A DNA stretch of 64,000 bases from Gammaproteobacteria bacterium. Its GTDB lineage: Bacteria; Pseudomonadota; Gammaproteobacteria; Pseudomonadales; Azotimanducaceae. Below are positions 23,784 through 32,224 of the stretch, piece by piece (the stretch's first letter is position 1; every line of letters begins with the position of its first letter). Made by a program: the position numbers and the translations under genes. Location of the stretch: the NCBI GenBank assembly GCA_028821515.1, contig JAPPGA010000035.1, positions 62,001 to 126,000 of the forward strand, given 5' to 3'. Under the pieces are notes generated by a model that was not told the origin of the DNA, did not search any database, and saw only the letters and a list, made by a program, of their open reading frames with translations.

Positions 23784-26090
23784 ATGAGCGCGGCGGTCGA
23801 GTTTTTCGACTTTCTGTGGTCGTCGTTTCTTCTGCTGGCCCCGATGCTGCTGTTGGGGCTCTTCCTCTCGGGAGTGATCCATGTCTTCATTCCGAGACAG
23901 ACGATTCTTCGCTGGTTCCGCGAAGACAGTCTGAAGTCCGTGGCGACCAGTGCGGGCATTGGCGTGCCGATGCCGCTGTGCAGTTGCTCGGTAGTGCCAG
24001 TGGTTGCGGAGATGCGGCGGAAAGGCGCTTCGCGGTCATCCTGTATGTCGTTCCTCATCACGGCGCCGGAAACCGGGGCAGACTCGATACTCGTGACCAA
24101 CGCGTTTTTTGGCCCGTTGGTAGCGATCGTGCGCCCCGTCATCAGCTTCGTGACAGCGGTGGTCGCCGGAATCTTCTGCATCGGGTTGATGCGGGATTCC
24201 TCGGAGGCGGACCGGCGCGAGAAGGCGGAAAACGGGGATGGCGATGCACACGACCACGGTGGCCACGATCACGATCACGAGCACGAGCACGAAGGCCACG
24301 ATCACGATCACGGTACGCACACCTCGCTCTTTCCGGGGCGCGACGACTGCTACGTGAGCTTCGCCCAGTTGCGTGGTTTCGCGGGGCGATGGCTGCGCGG
24401 GCTGACCGCCGCCGCGGGCCGGTGGCGACATGCCTCGTGGCTGAAGCCCGACTTCTACAAGGACCGTCCGACTGCCACGTCCGAGGAGGAGGCGCCCCTC
24501 GGTTCGGACGACCAGGAGCGGGGTCCGGACTTCCCCACCGTCGTGCGGCACGTCCTGCGATACGGCTTCATCGAGATTGCCGACGACATCCTCTTCGCGC
24601 TGCTGGTCGGCATTGCGCTCGGCGGGGTTCTTTACCTGGCCATCCCGTCGGACCTGATGGCGAGCGAGCATGCTCGCTGGCTGTCCTATCCGGTAATGGT
24701 GCTCATCGGTGTTCCACTGTACATATGTGCCTCGGCGAGTACGCCGATCGCGGCCGCACTTGTAGCAAAGGGCGTCAGCCCGGGCGCGGCCCTGGTGTTC
24801 CTGATGACGGGGCCTGCGACGAACACCGGTACGATCGCCATCATCGTGAGCCAGTTCGGCACCCGGTTCGCGTCCGTATACGTCGTCGGAGTCATCGCGG
24901 TGACGGTAGTCCTGGGTGTGCTGATCGACGTCCTGCTGCTCGCGGCGGGGGTCTCGATAGCGGTGAATCTGGAGGCTTCCGACTCACCGGCGATTCTGGC
25001 GCTCCAGTGGGGCGGCGCCATCGGGCTGGCCGCGCTGATCGTGTGGCGGTTCAGGGCCGGCGCGTTGAAGAGCGGCTACGACGATCTGATGCTCAACCTG
25101 CGCCCGGTCGGTCGACGTATTGCGGCGCTATGGGTCCGGCTGACGCGAGGGCGCGGACTGGCGGGGGCGGTCGTGCCCAACACGCCTGCGGGCGCGTCAC
25201 TTCTGGTTGTTGCGCTCGCGTTGTTTCTCGGTTCCGGTTTTACCAGGGTCCCGCCGGGGTCGGTCGGTTACGGCCTCTTGTTCGGGGAGGTTCGCTGGCG
25301 CGATCTCGGGCCGGGGCTGCACTACCTGGCACCGCGTCCCCTGGTAAGGGTCGACCACTGGCCGGTGCGCGAAGTGAAGTCGATCATGTCCGACAAGGCG
25401 CACGAATTCGTCTCCGGCGACCTGAATCTGATGTCGTTCACGGTGGACGTGCAGTACCGGGTGGCGGATCCGTACGTCTACCATTACCGGACGACGGATC
25501 CCGAAGGTGTGATCTCGGCGTTCATCTCCGGCCACATGCGGTCGTTCATCTCGGCACGGCGTCTTGAGCCGTTGCTCAACGTTCACCGCGGACCGCTTGA
25601 GGATCACATCCGCCTGTTGTTCGATGAGCCGGAGTCCGGGCGTGATCCGGTGCTCAACTCGATCGAACTCGTGAAGGCGAACCTGGTGGATGTCAGTCCG
25701 ACAACAGAGACGGCGAGCGCGTTCCGCGAGGTGTCGAGTGCGCAGGAGGACCGCGAGCGGATCATCGTGAACGCGCAGCGCTTCCTGGTGGCACTGACGC
25801 CCCAGGCCTACGGCAACGCCTTCTACGAGGTCGAACAGGCGCATGGACAGGCGTTCCGCAAGACGGCCGGCGCCAGGGCGGAGGCCGAGGCGATCCTGGC
25901 GGTGGCCGTCGCGACCCGTACCGCACCGGGAGTGCTGCGCAACATGCTGTGGCGGGAAAAGCTGGAGTCGGCGCTCTCGGGTAACGCCAAGGTGATCGTC
26001 CCCAACGAGGAGAGCCTGGACAAGGTGGCGCTTTGGAAGCGCAGGTCGGGCAACGCCGGCAACGGCCATCACGGAGGAAACGGACGATGA
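23784..26090 (+). CDS. Cu/Zn-type permease (ArsP_1/SO_0444-like) fused to a C-terminal SPFH domain
   Basis: This 768-residue protein joins two families. Residues ~1-430 are a permease with the family motif PLCSCSVVPV (~63-72), a ~30-residue His/Asp/Glu-rich linker (~152-181) that probably binds Zn or Cu, and a second membrane half with ASTPIAAALVAKG and TGPATNTGTI. A further membrane helix (~472-490) leads into a periplasmic or cytosolic SPFH/band-7 domain (~491-740) resembling HflK: GSVGYGLLFGEV, GPGLHYLAPRPL, MSFTVDVQYRVADP, and a helical tail rich in Ala/Glu. Metal efflux is inferred from the permease family and the His linker. It is the first gene of an overlapping operon with two more SPFH genes. 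Confidence 0.88.
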   Translation: MSAAVEFFDFLWSSFLLLAPMLLLGLFLSGVIHVFIPRQTILRWFREDSLKSVATSAGIGVPMPLCSCSVVPVVAEMRRKGASRSSCMSFLITAPETGADSILVTNAFFGPLVAIVRPVISFVTAVVAGIFCIGLMRDSSEADRREKAENGDGDAHDHGGHDHDHEHEHEGHDHDHGTHTSLFPGRDDCYVSFAQLRGFAGRWLRGLTAAAGRWRHASWLKPDFYKDRPTATSEEEAPLGSDDQERGPDFPTVVRHVLRYGFIEIADDILFALLVGIALGGVLYLAIPSDLMASEHARWLSYPVMVLIGVPLYICASASTPIAAALVAKGVSPGAALVFLMTGPATNTGTIAIIVSQFGTRFASVYVVGVIAVTVVLGVLIDVLLLAAGVSIAVNLEASDSPAILALQWGGAIGLAALIVWRFRAGALKSGYDDLMLNLRPVGRRIAALWVRLTRGRGLAGAVVPNTPAGASLLVVALALFLGSGFTRVPPGSVGYGLLFGEVRWRDLGPGLHYLAPRPLVRVDHWPVREVKSIMSDKAHEFVSGDLNLMSFTVDVQYRVADPYVYHYRTTDPEGVISAFISGHMRSFISARRLEPLLNVHRGPLEDHIRLLFDEPESGRDPVLNSIELVKANLVDVSPTTETASAFREVSSAQEDRERIIVNAQRFLVALTPQAYGNAFYEVEQAHGQAFRKTAGARAEAEAILAVAVATRTAPGVLRNMLWREKLESALSGNAKVIVPNEESLDKVALWKRRSGNAGNGHHGGNGR

Positions 26091-27001
26091 CACGGACCGG
26101 CAAGGCAATCTCGTGGGCGATCGGTGCAACAGTTGCTCTGGCCGTCGCCTATGACAGCTTTTATATCGTGAAGGAGACCGAGCAAGGTGTGCTGACGCAC
26201 TTTGGCCGAATCGCACCGCCGGTGCGGCAACCCGGCTTCCATCCCAAGTGGCCGCGTCCCGTTTCCAAGGTGTACAAGGTCGACCGTCGCATGCAGACGA
26301 TGACGGACCTTCCCCAGGAACTCATCACGGAAGACCAGAAGAGCGTCCTGGTCGACGGCTACCTGCTATGGCGGGTGGTGGACCCGATCCTGTTCGTCGA
26401 GGCAATCCGAACGGACGAGAACGCGCTTGAGAAACTGCGCGACGTCTACCTGTCGAGCGTGGGCGTCGTCGTCAGCAACAAGGCCCGCGACGCATTCATC
26501 GGTCTCGGCCTGGAGCACGAAGAGTTCGACCAGGCGGCCGACCAGATTCTCGCGCGGGTGGCACCGGTGGCGCGGGACAACTACGGCATCGAGGTCATGC
26601 GTGCCGGGGTGGTCGAGTACACCCTTCCCGCCGAGAATCGGCCGAGTGTCATTCAGCGGATGGTGTCGGAACGGGCACGGATAGCGTCGCGGTATCGCGC
26701 GGAAGGGGAAGAAGTCGCGATGCGGATCGAGGCGGTGGCGGTCAACGAACACGAGAAGCTGGTGGCCGAAGCGCACGCGGAGGCTACTGTGATTCTCGGC
26801 AATGCCGAGGCCGAGGCGATGGCACTTCTGGGAGAAGCGTACCGCGAGGACCCCGAGTTCTACGAGTTCATCCGGGCCCTGGACAGCTACGACCTCATCA
26901 TCGACGAGAACACTACGCTGATGCTGCCCGCCGACAGCGAACTGTTCCGGTATCTGGACAGCCGCGCCATTCCAGATCGCGAGCCGGAAGTGAACGAGTG
27001 A
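26087..27001 (+). CDS. SPFH/band 7 protein, HflC-like
   Basis: ATG 26087 overlaps the previous stop (ATGA) and follows GGAGG. The 304-residue product has one N-terminal membrane helix, then the SPFH start SFYIVKETEQGVLTHFGR, the core LVDGYLLWRVVDPILF, and the HflC-type helical region SERARIASRYRAEGEEVAMRI with EAYREDPEFYEFIRALDSY, which strongly recalls HflC. HflK/HflC normally form a membrane cage around FtsH. Here the gene is embedded with metal transport genes rather than the usual hfq-hflX context, so a dedicated scaffold is more likely. Confidence 0.9.
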   Translation: MTRTGKAISWAIGATVALAVAYDSFYIVKETEQGVLTHFGRIAPPVRQPGFHPKWPRPVSKVYKVDRRMQTMTDLPQELITEDQKSVLVDGYLLWRVVDPILFVEAIRTDENALEKLRDVYLSSVGVVVSNKARDAFIGLGLEHEEFDQAADQILARVAPVARDNYGIEVMRAGVVEYTLPAENRPSVIQRMVSERARIASRYRAEGEEVAMRIEAVAVNEHEKLVAEAHAEATVILGNAEAEAMALLGEAYREDPEFYEFIRALDSYDLIIDENTTLMLPADSELFRYLDSRAIPDREPEVNE

Positions 27002-28293
27002 CGGAAGAGGCGCTACCGCGAAGTACCCGCGCAATCTACGCGGGGTTCGACTTCGTGGGCTTTCGCTGGCGCCTTTTGGCGGTGTTGACCCTCCTGTTCG
27101 GTCTCGCGGCTCTCGCTGCGAGCGGCTTGTACATCGTCAAGAAGGAGGAACAGGCCGTCCTCACGCGGTTCGGAAAAGTGGTGGACGCCGAGGTCGGCCC
27201 CGGTGTGCGCTACCGGATTCCGGTGATCGAAGCCGCCCATATAAGGCCGGTGAAGCGCATTGCCCGTCTGGGTGTGGCGAGCAAGAGCGGCGACACGGTC
27301 AACTTCACGATCCTGTCGGGAGACACCAACCTGCTTGAGATCGAAGTCGTGGTGCAGTATCTGATCGGGAATCTGCGCGACTATCTGTTCGCGGCGGCCG
27401 ATCCCGTGAAGCTGATGGAGATGGTAGTTCGCGAGGGACTCGTCGACGCGGTGGGGAGCAACTTCATCGACCTGATCTTCACGAGCAACCGAAACATCAT
27501 CGAAGAGCACCTGTTCGAAGACGTCGCCGACCGGGTCGCGGCGTACGGCATCGGCGTAGAGGTCGCAGCGCTTACGATCGTGGACGTGCGACCGATTGAC
27601 GAGACCGTCGCGGCGTTCCGGGATGTCAACGACGCGATCGCTGAACGGACGCAGGCCGAGAGTGAGGCGAACCGCCGCGCGGAACGCTTCCTGGCGCGCA
27701 CCCGCGGCCAGGGCGAGTCGTTGGTTCTCAATGCGCAGGCGCGGGCAAACGAGCGCATCGGTCAGGCGAGGAGCGCGGCGGACGCCTTCCTGGCGTTGCT
27801 GGCGGAGTTCCGGAGCGAGCCGAACCAGGTGGCCGTCACCCGCTATTGGCAGCGCATGCGGACCATATTCTCCCAGGCAAGCCTCGCGGCTGTGAATCCC
27901 GGCGACGCCTCGACCATCGACATCAACATGATCGATGGCGTCGGGGCGCCGCCGATCGGTCTCGGTGTGGTTGGCGCGCCGCCGGCTGCAGGCGATGACG
28001 GCAGTGGGCGGGCCTTGCGCGCGTCGACGGCGCCGCGGGACCTGCATGTGGGGACCGACGGCGAAATGGACCTGTTGACGATGGACGGACGGTTCCACGA
28101 CCGCCGGACGGAGAGGGACCACATGGGTCCCGCATCGCCTCGGTCCCTGATCTTCGACTCGCCGTCGATCTTCGCGCACGGCCATGTCCAGCGCACGGGT
28201 CCCGTGGTGGAACGGCAGCCGGAGCAGCAACCGCTCGTGGAGACCATTCCCGAGGAAACCCCCGAAGCCGATGCGACGAAAAAGCATGAGTAG
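26998..28293 (+). CDS. SPFH/band 7 protein, HflK-like, with long C-terminal tail
   Basis: GTG 26998 overlaps the previous stop by 4 bases. A membrane helix (LLAVLTLLFGLAALAASGLY) precedes the SPFH domain: VKKEEQAVLTRFGKV, GPGVRYRIPVIEA, NLLEIEVVVQYLIGNL, then the helical segment AESEANRRAERFLARTRGQ. After ~residue 300 a ~130-residue Pro/Gly/Asp-rich tail follows with no known domain. It would pair with the HflC-like neighbour and with the SPFH end of the permease fusion to form a hetero-oligomeric ring. Confidence 0.88.
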   Translation: MTEEALPRSTRAIYAGFDFVGFRWRLLAVLTLLFGLAALAASGLYIVKKEEQAVLTRFGKVVDAEVGPGVRYRIPVIEAAHIRPVKRIARLGVASKSGDTVNFTILSGDTNLLEIEVVVQYLIGNLRDYLFAAADPVKLMEMVVREGLVDAVGSNFIDLIFTSNRNIIEEHLFEDVADRVAAYGIGVEVAALTIVDVRPIDETVAAFRDVNDAIAERTQAESEANRRAERFLARTRGQGESLVLNAQARANERIGQARSAADAFLALLAEFRSEPNQVAVTRYWQRMRTIFSQASLAAVNPGDASTIDINMIDGVGAPPIGLGVVGAPPAAGDDGSGRALRASTAPRDLHVGTDGEMDLLTMDGRFHDRRTERDHMGPASPRSLIFDSPSIFAHGHVQRTGPVVERQPEQQPLVETIPEETPEADATKKHE

Positions 28294-29431
28294 CTTCGCG
28301 ACGCGGCTCCTGGGCGCGGTGGCTGTCGGCTTGTTGGCATGGCCGGCGGTCGCTGCGCCGGGCGTTACGGCGGAAGCGGTGACATTCGGCCAAAGCGCCT
28401 GCTTCTCCGGCCCGAACCAGCGCCTGGGCATCGACTACCGGTCGGGCATCCTGGCTGCGTTCGCGGAACGCAACGCGGCGGGCGGCGTCCGGGGACGGCG
28501 GCTGGAACTGATGGCGCTTGACGACGGCTACGAACCAGAGCAGGCGGCTCAGAATGCCGAGCGATTCGCCGACGCGAACGACGTGCTGGCCGTGGTCGGA
28601 GGCGTGGGAACGCCGACCGCCGCGCGCATCGCGCCCGTATTGCGCACTGCGGGAATTCCCTTCGTAGGCCATGTGACCGGAGCCGACTTCCTCCACGATG
28701 GGGAACGGTTTCCCAATGTGGTCAACATGCGGGCGAGCTACTTCGACGAGGTCCAGGTTCTGGTCCGCCATATGGTTGAGGAACGTGGCCACAGGAGGCT
28801 CGGCATCATCTATCAGGACGACGCGTTCGGCCGCTCGGTGATGCGCAGCTATCTGGCAGCGCTGGCGGAGCACGACATCCCCCTGCTGGCGAAGACGACG
28901 TACTCGCGGAACACCCACGCCGTGCACGCCAGCCTGTTCGGCCTGGCGAAGGCCGATCTGGACGCCATCCTGCTGGTCGGCAGCTACGCGGCGAACGCCG
29001 AGATCATCAACCTCGCGCACTCCCTGGGTCAGGATTACACGATGGCCAACCTGTCGTTCTCGCTTTCGCACGAGCTTCGCAGACGCGTGGAGGCGCCGAG
29101 CGGGCGGATTCTGGTCACCGAGGTGGTGCCGAGTCCGCACGACGGGGCTAGCGGCCTCGCTGGCAGTTTCCGCCGCGCCATGGCGGCTCGGGCGGGTGAC
29201 GGGGAAGCGGTGCTGAACGAACTCTCGCTGGAGGGCTACTTGCTCGGGCGCTATCTTGCAGCCACGCTGGAGCGGCTGGACGGCGAATTAACGCGCGCCG
29301 CGTTCATGGCGCAGGTCATGCCGCCCGATCCCGTGCTCGTCGACGACTGGACAGTGGCATTCGCATCGGGCTCGAACGCCGGTTCGACCTATGTTCGCCT
29401 GACTGACTTCGGGCCCGGTGACGGTCCATGA
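28271..29431 (+). CDS. Periplasmic Leu/Ile/Val-type ligand-binding protein
   Basis: ATG 28271 gives a good Sec leader (MRRKSMSSFATRLLGAVAVG, cleaved near PAVAA); ATG 28286 is an alternative. The 386-residue product is a periplasmic binding protein of the branched-chain amino-acid/receptor type (Peripla_BP_6): VTFGQSACFSGPNQRLGIDY, then AVVGGVGTPTAARIAPVL, GIIYQDDAFGRSVM and LVGSYAANAEIINLA. No ABC permease or ATPase genes are adjacent. It overlaps the SPFH gene and is followed with a 4-base overlap by a small membrane protein, so it may act as a sensor or accessory of that complex. Confidence 0.85.
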   Translation: MRRKSMSSFATRLLGAVAVGLLAWPAVAAPGVTAEAVTFGQSACFSGPNQRLGIDYRSGILAAFAERNAAGGVRGRRLELMALDDGYEPEQAAQNAERFADANDVLAVVGGVGTPTAARIAPVLRTAGIPFVGHVTGADFLHDGERFPNVVNMRASYFDEVQVLVRHMVEERGHRRLGIIYQDDAFGRSVMRSYLAALAEHDIPLLAKTTYSRNTHAVHASLFGLAKADLDAILLVGSYAANAEIINLAHSLGQDYTMANLSFSLSHELRRRVEAPSGRILVTEVVPSPHDGASGLAGSFRRAMAARAGDGEAVLNELSLEGYLLGRYLAATLERLDGELTRAAFMAQVMPPDPVLVDDWTVAFASGSNAGSTYVRLTDFGPGDGP

Positions 29432-29916
29432 AGCGCATGGACGATTTCTCGGTCGAAGAGACTGGCGAGGAGTGGCTGCGAGAACTGTACAAAGTGGTCG
29501 CGCAGCGCCGCGGCGTGATGTTTCGGCTGATCACCGAGTCGACACGTCTTCTGCTGCTTGGAAACGCGGGTGGAGCAGCGCTGATCATCGGCATCATGAG
29601 CGCGTCGGGGGGCGCAGAGGATCCGGCATACCATTGGATCGCCCTTCTGACGCTGTTGATGTTCGGCGTCGGCGTCCTCGCGTCGGCGTCGACAATGATC
29701 CTGGTGGCACTGGTGGCGATCAAGGAAGCGCACGGTGCGGAGACGGGTCTCAAGCGGTTCGTAGACGGAGAAATCGATCGTAGCGAGGTTCTCTTCACGG
29801 TTGAGGACCAGACGTTTCGCCTCGCCGATCTGGCGACCGCTTCGGGAGTGCTCAGTGCGATCGGCTTCATGGTGGGCGGTGTGGCCAGCATCGTACTACT
29901 GATGTTGTTTTTCTAG
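29428..29916 (+). CDS. Small membrane protein of unknown function
   Basis: A 162-residue protein whose ATG overlaps the preceding stop. It has an amphipathic N-terminus (EEWLRELYKVVAQRRGVMFR), three hydrophobic helices (LLLLGNAGGAALIIGIM, LLTLLMFGVGVLASAS, IGFMVGGVASIVLLMLFF) and a charged loop between the second and third. No family recognised. Being last in the permease-SPFH-binding protein operon, it may anchor or couple the binding protein to the SPFH assembly. The TAG stop is within the CTAG border of the repeat that follows. Confidence 0.72.
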   Translation: MKRMDDFSVEETGEEWLRELYKVVAQRRGVMFRLITESTRLLLLGNAGGAALIIGIMSASGGAEDPAYHWIALLTLLMFGVGVLASASTMILVALVAIKEAHGAETGLKRFVDGEIDRSEVLFTVEDQTFRLADLATASGVLSAIGFMVGGVASIVLLMLFF

Positions 29917-30052
29917 CGCCATGAAATCCGTCAGCCCTTCGGGCGTGCCGCCTTTCACCCCCGCCCGAGCCCACCGTCTTACCCATCCCACCCGTCCCGG
30001 ATGCTGCGCCTTGATCGGCACTGACGTGCCGTTCTACGGCGCACCCTCCTAG
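29913..30052 (+). repeat. 140-bp palindromic intergenic repeat (MITE-like), copy at operon end
   Basis: It begins CTAGCGCCATGAAATCCG and ends TACGGCGCACCCTCCTAG, with the same two hairpins as the copy at 23070 (GCCC-TTC-GGGC; CGGCAC-TGAC-GTGCCG). It follows the stop of the small membrane protein and lies 20 bases before the ZIP gene. Confidence 0.88.
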
Positions 30053-30071
30053 GCACGGGGCAGCAACGCCC

Positions 30072-30905
30072 ATGAGTGCCTCCCCGCCGGTGCTGCTGGC
30101 CGCCTACTGCATCGCGGTGTTCGTGGCGTCGATCATCGGTGGCCGCCTGTCCGAGTACGGCGCAATGACCCACATGCGAACGCAGGTGGTGATGAGCTTT
30201 GTGGCCGGCTTCCTTGCGGGTGTTGCCCTGTTCCACCTCCTGCCCCACAGCCTCGAGCGGATTCAGGGGCCCGAAGCGGTGGAGACGGCGGTGCTTTGGG
30301 TGGTGCTCGGCCTGGTTGCCATGATCGTTCTGTTGCGGGCATTCCCGTTCCACCAGCACGATTTCAGCCCGGAAGCGGACACGCATGGGCACGCCCGGAC
30401 CGGCGGAGGCGGGCTGGCGGGCATCGCACTGGGTCTGGGCCTTCATGCTGCGACCGAAGGGGTCGCCCTGGGGGCGAGCGTGCGCATCGGTTTCGTGGAA
30501 GATGGAATGCTGCCCGGACTCGGCGTATGCCTGGCCATCCTGCTGCACAAGCCGCTGGACGCGTTTTCTATCACGGGAATGATGAAGCACAACGGCAGCG
30601 GACGCGGCGCCAGGCTGGCGGCCAACATCTGCTATGCGCTGATCTGTCCCGTGGCGGCGACGCTGAGCTACTTCGGCGCAGGGATGCTCGGTGACGTTGC
30701 GGGAGGATCAGGGGTGGGGTACGCCCTCGCCTTCGCCGTGGGTGCGTTCCTGTGCATCGCGCTCAGCGATCTGCTGCCGGAGGTGCACTTCCACCGCCAC
30801 GACCGCGGCAAGCTCCTGCTGGCGCTGTTCGTGGGGGTCGCTCTCGCGTACGCGCTCTACTTCGTCGAGTCGATGGCGGTTCATGCGGGACAGGCGCATC
30901 ACTGA
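30072..30905 (+). CDS. ZIP family metal transporter
   Basis: A 277-residue eight-helix protein of the ZIP family. The metal-binding helices are visible as GLGLHAATEGVALGA (His and Glu of TM4) and AILLHKPLDAFSI (TM5). His-rich cytoplasmic or loop segments occur at FHQHDF, DTHGHA and HFHRHD. It moves divalent metal, probably Zn2+, towards the cytoplasm down its gradient. It stands between the permease-SPFH operon and the CzcCBA-like genes, and the next gene begins 11 bases after its stop, so co-transcription is likely. Confidence 0.9.
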   Translation: MSASPPVLLAAYCIAVFVASIIGGRLSEYGAMTHMRTQVVMSFVAGFLAGVALFHLLPHSLERIQGPEAVETAVLWVVLGLVAMIVLLRAFPFHQHDFSPEADTHGHARTGGGGLAGIALGLGLHAATEGVALGASVRIGFVEDGMLPGLGVCLAILLHKPLDAFSITGMMKHNGSGRGARLAANICYALICPVAATLSYFGAGMLGDVAGGSGVGYALAFAVGAFLCIALSDLLPEVHFHRHDRGKLLLALFVGVALAYALYFVESMAVHAGQAHH

Positions 30906-30915
30906 AGATCGGAGG

Positions 30916-32223
30916 ATGACGGGGGACTATTTGGCCCGCTGCGCCGAAGCATCGCCGAAAAGACCGGCCGGTGCGGTGGCCGCCATGGGGACCGCAATGC
31001 TGTCCCTCGCACTGTCAACGACCGCAATAGAGGAGGAACGCTCCCCTCTCGCGGGGTTCGTCCGGGACGCCGTGGCGGCCAATGGGGCCGTGCTCGCTGC
31101 GGAGGCGGCGCTGCGGGGGGATACGGAGCGGCAAGTCGGGGCCGCGCGATCGTACGACAATCCAGAAGTTTCGGTTCAGACCGAGGAGATCGGCGCCTTC
31201 GATGGTGCCGGACATGACAGGGAGCGTCGCGTCGTGATCGGCGTGGCCAAACGGGTGGATCTCCACGGCAAGCGTCGGGCACGGATGACAGTCGCCGAGG
31301 CGAAACGGCTGGTCGCGCGCGCGGAACTCGACGGCGTACGAACGGAGGTTGCAGCGGAGTTACTCGACGCGCTGGCGCGCTGGCGCACCGCATCGGCCCG
31401 GGTCGGATTGTTGGCGACGCACGAAAGTACAATGGCGGACTTCGAGGCGCTCGCGGAGCGACGGCGCGATGCCGGCGACATCAGCCGGATGGAGGCGAAC
31501 CTGGCCACGCTCGCCCTCGCCGAAACGCGCATGCGTCTGGCCGCGGCGAAAGCGGAACAGTCGGTGGCTGCGGAAGGGGTCCGCAACGTGACGTTCGCGG
31601 GAGACGAGCAGCGATGGCCCGCGCTGGATTTCGATCTCCCGGCGCTGGTCGGGGTGCGGTTGGACAGAGTGTCGGCGCTGCCGGTCGTGCGTGCTGCCCT
31701 GCTCAAGGCCCAGGTGGCGGCGGCGGAGGTTGACGTGGCGAGCCGCAACCGCCGGCCCGACCCGACCGTCAGTCTGGGCGTTGGGCGGGAAGCGGGGGCA
31801 GGGCTCGCAGAGATCGGCGTGTCGGTGCCGCTTCCCGTGCTCGACCGTGGTGTGCATGCGGTGTCGGCAGCGACGGCGGACGCTACGGCGGCGACGCGCG
31901 CGGGCGACGATGTGGCCCGACGCGCCCGGGTCAGGTTCGAGGCCAGCGCCGAACGTTACCGGATCGCCAGGCGCGCCTGGGAGGAGTGGCTGCGTGGCGG
32001 GGCGGGTTCGCTGGGTGAACGGGAGTCGCTTGCGAGGAGGTCGTGGGAGGCCGGAGAACTGGAGCCCGCGGATTACCTCGTGCATCTGGACGCGGCGATG
32101 GAATTGAGATCGTACGCGCTCGACCTGCGCCTGGCGGCGTGGAACGCCTGGTTCGAGTGGCTGGCGGCATCGGGAGGCTTCGACGATTGGCTCGGGATGC
32201 ATGCCGACGGAGGAGGAATGTGA
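30916..32223 (+). CDS. TolC-family outer-membrane channel, CzcC-like
   Basis: This ~435-residue protein has the two-fold outer-membrane efflux protein architecture: long Ala/Arg/Glu-rich helices (AEAALRGDTERQVGAARSYDN, AELLDALARWRTASARVGLL), the NPEVSVQTEE strand and the equivalent RPDPTVSLGVG strand in the second half. It would be the channel of a metal RND system with the next two genes. The ATG directly abuts a GGAGG, leaving the start uncertain; a TTG at 30931 is possible. A short hydrophobic leader is present (MGTAMLSLALSTTA). Confidence 0.85.
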   Translation: MTGDYLARCAEASPKRPAGAVAAMGTAMLSLALSTTAIEEERSPLAGFVRDAVAANGAVLAAEAALRGDTERQVGAARSYDNPEVSVQTEEIGAFDGAGHDRERRVVIGVAKRVDLHGKRRARMTVAEAKRLVARAELDGVRTEVAAELLDALARWRTASARVGLLATHESTMADFEALAERRRDAGDISRMEANLATLALAETRMRLAAAKAEQSVAAEGVRNVTFAGDEQRWPALDFDLPALVGVRLDRVSALPVVRAALLKAQVAAAEVDVASRNRRPDPTVSLGVGREAGAGLAEIGVSVPLPVLDRGVHAVSAATADATAATRAGDDVARRARVRFEASAERYRIARRAWEEWLRGGAGSLGERESLARRSWEAGELEPADYLVHLDAAMELRSYALDLRLAAWNAWFEWLAASGGFDDWLGMHADGGGM

Positions 32224-32224
32224 A

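Noticed and set aside
23506..23787. A 93-codon frame in the gap before the permease-SPFH gene
   Set aside because: It spans a TTGTCTCCC microrepeat and shows no start signal or conserved features; it overlaps the true gene start.
26087..28293. Naming the SPFH genes hflC and hflK
   Set aside because: They lack the usual genomic context and the HflK-like protein has a long unrelated tail; they are probably paralogues dedicated to the permease fusion.
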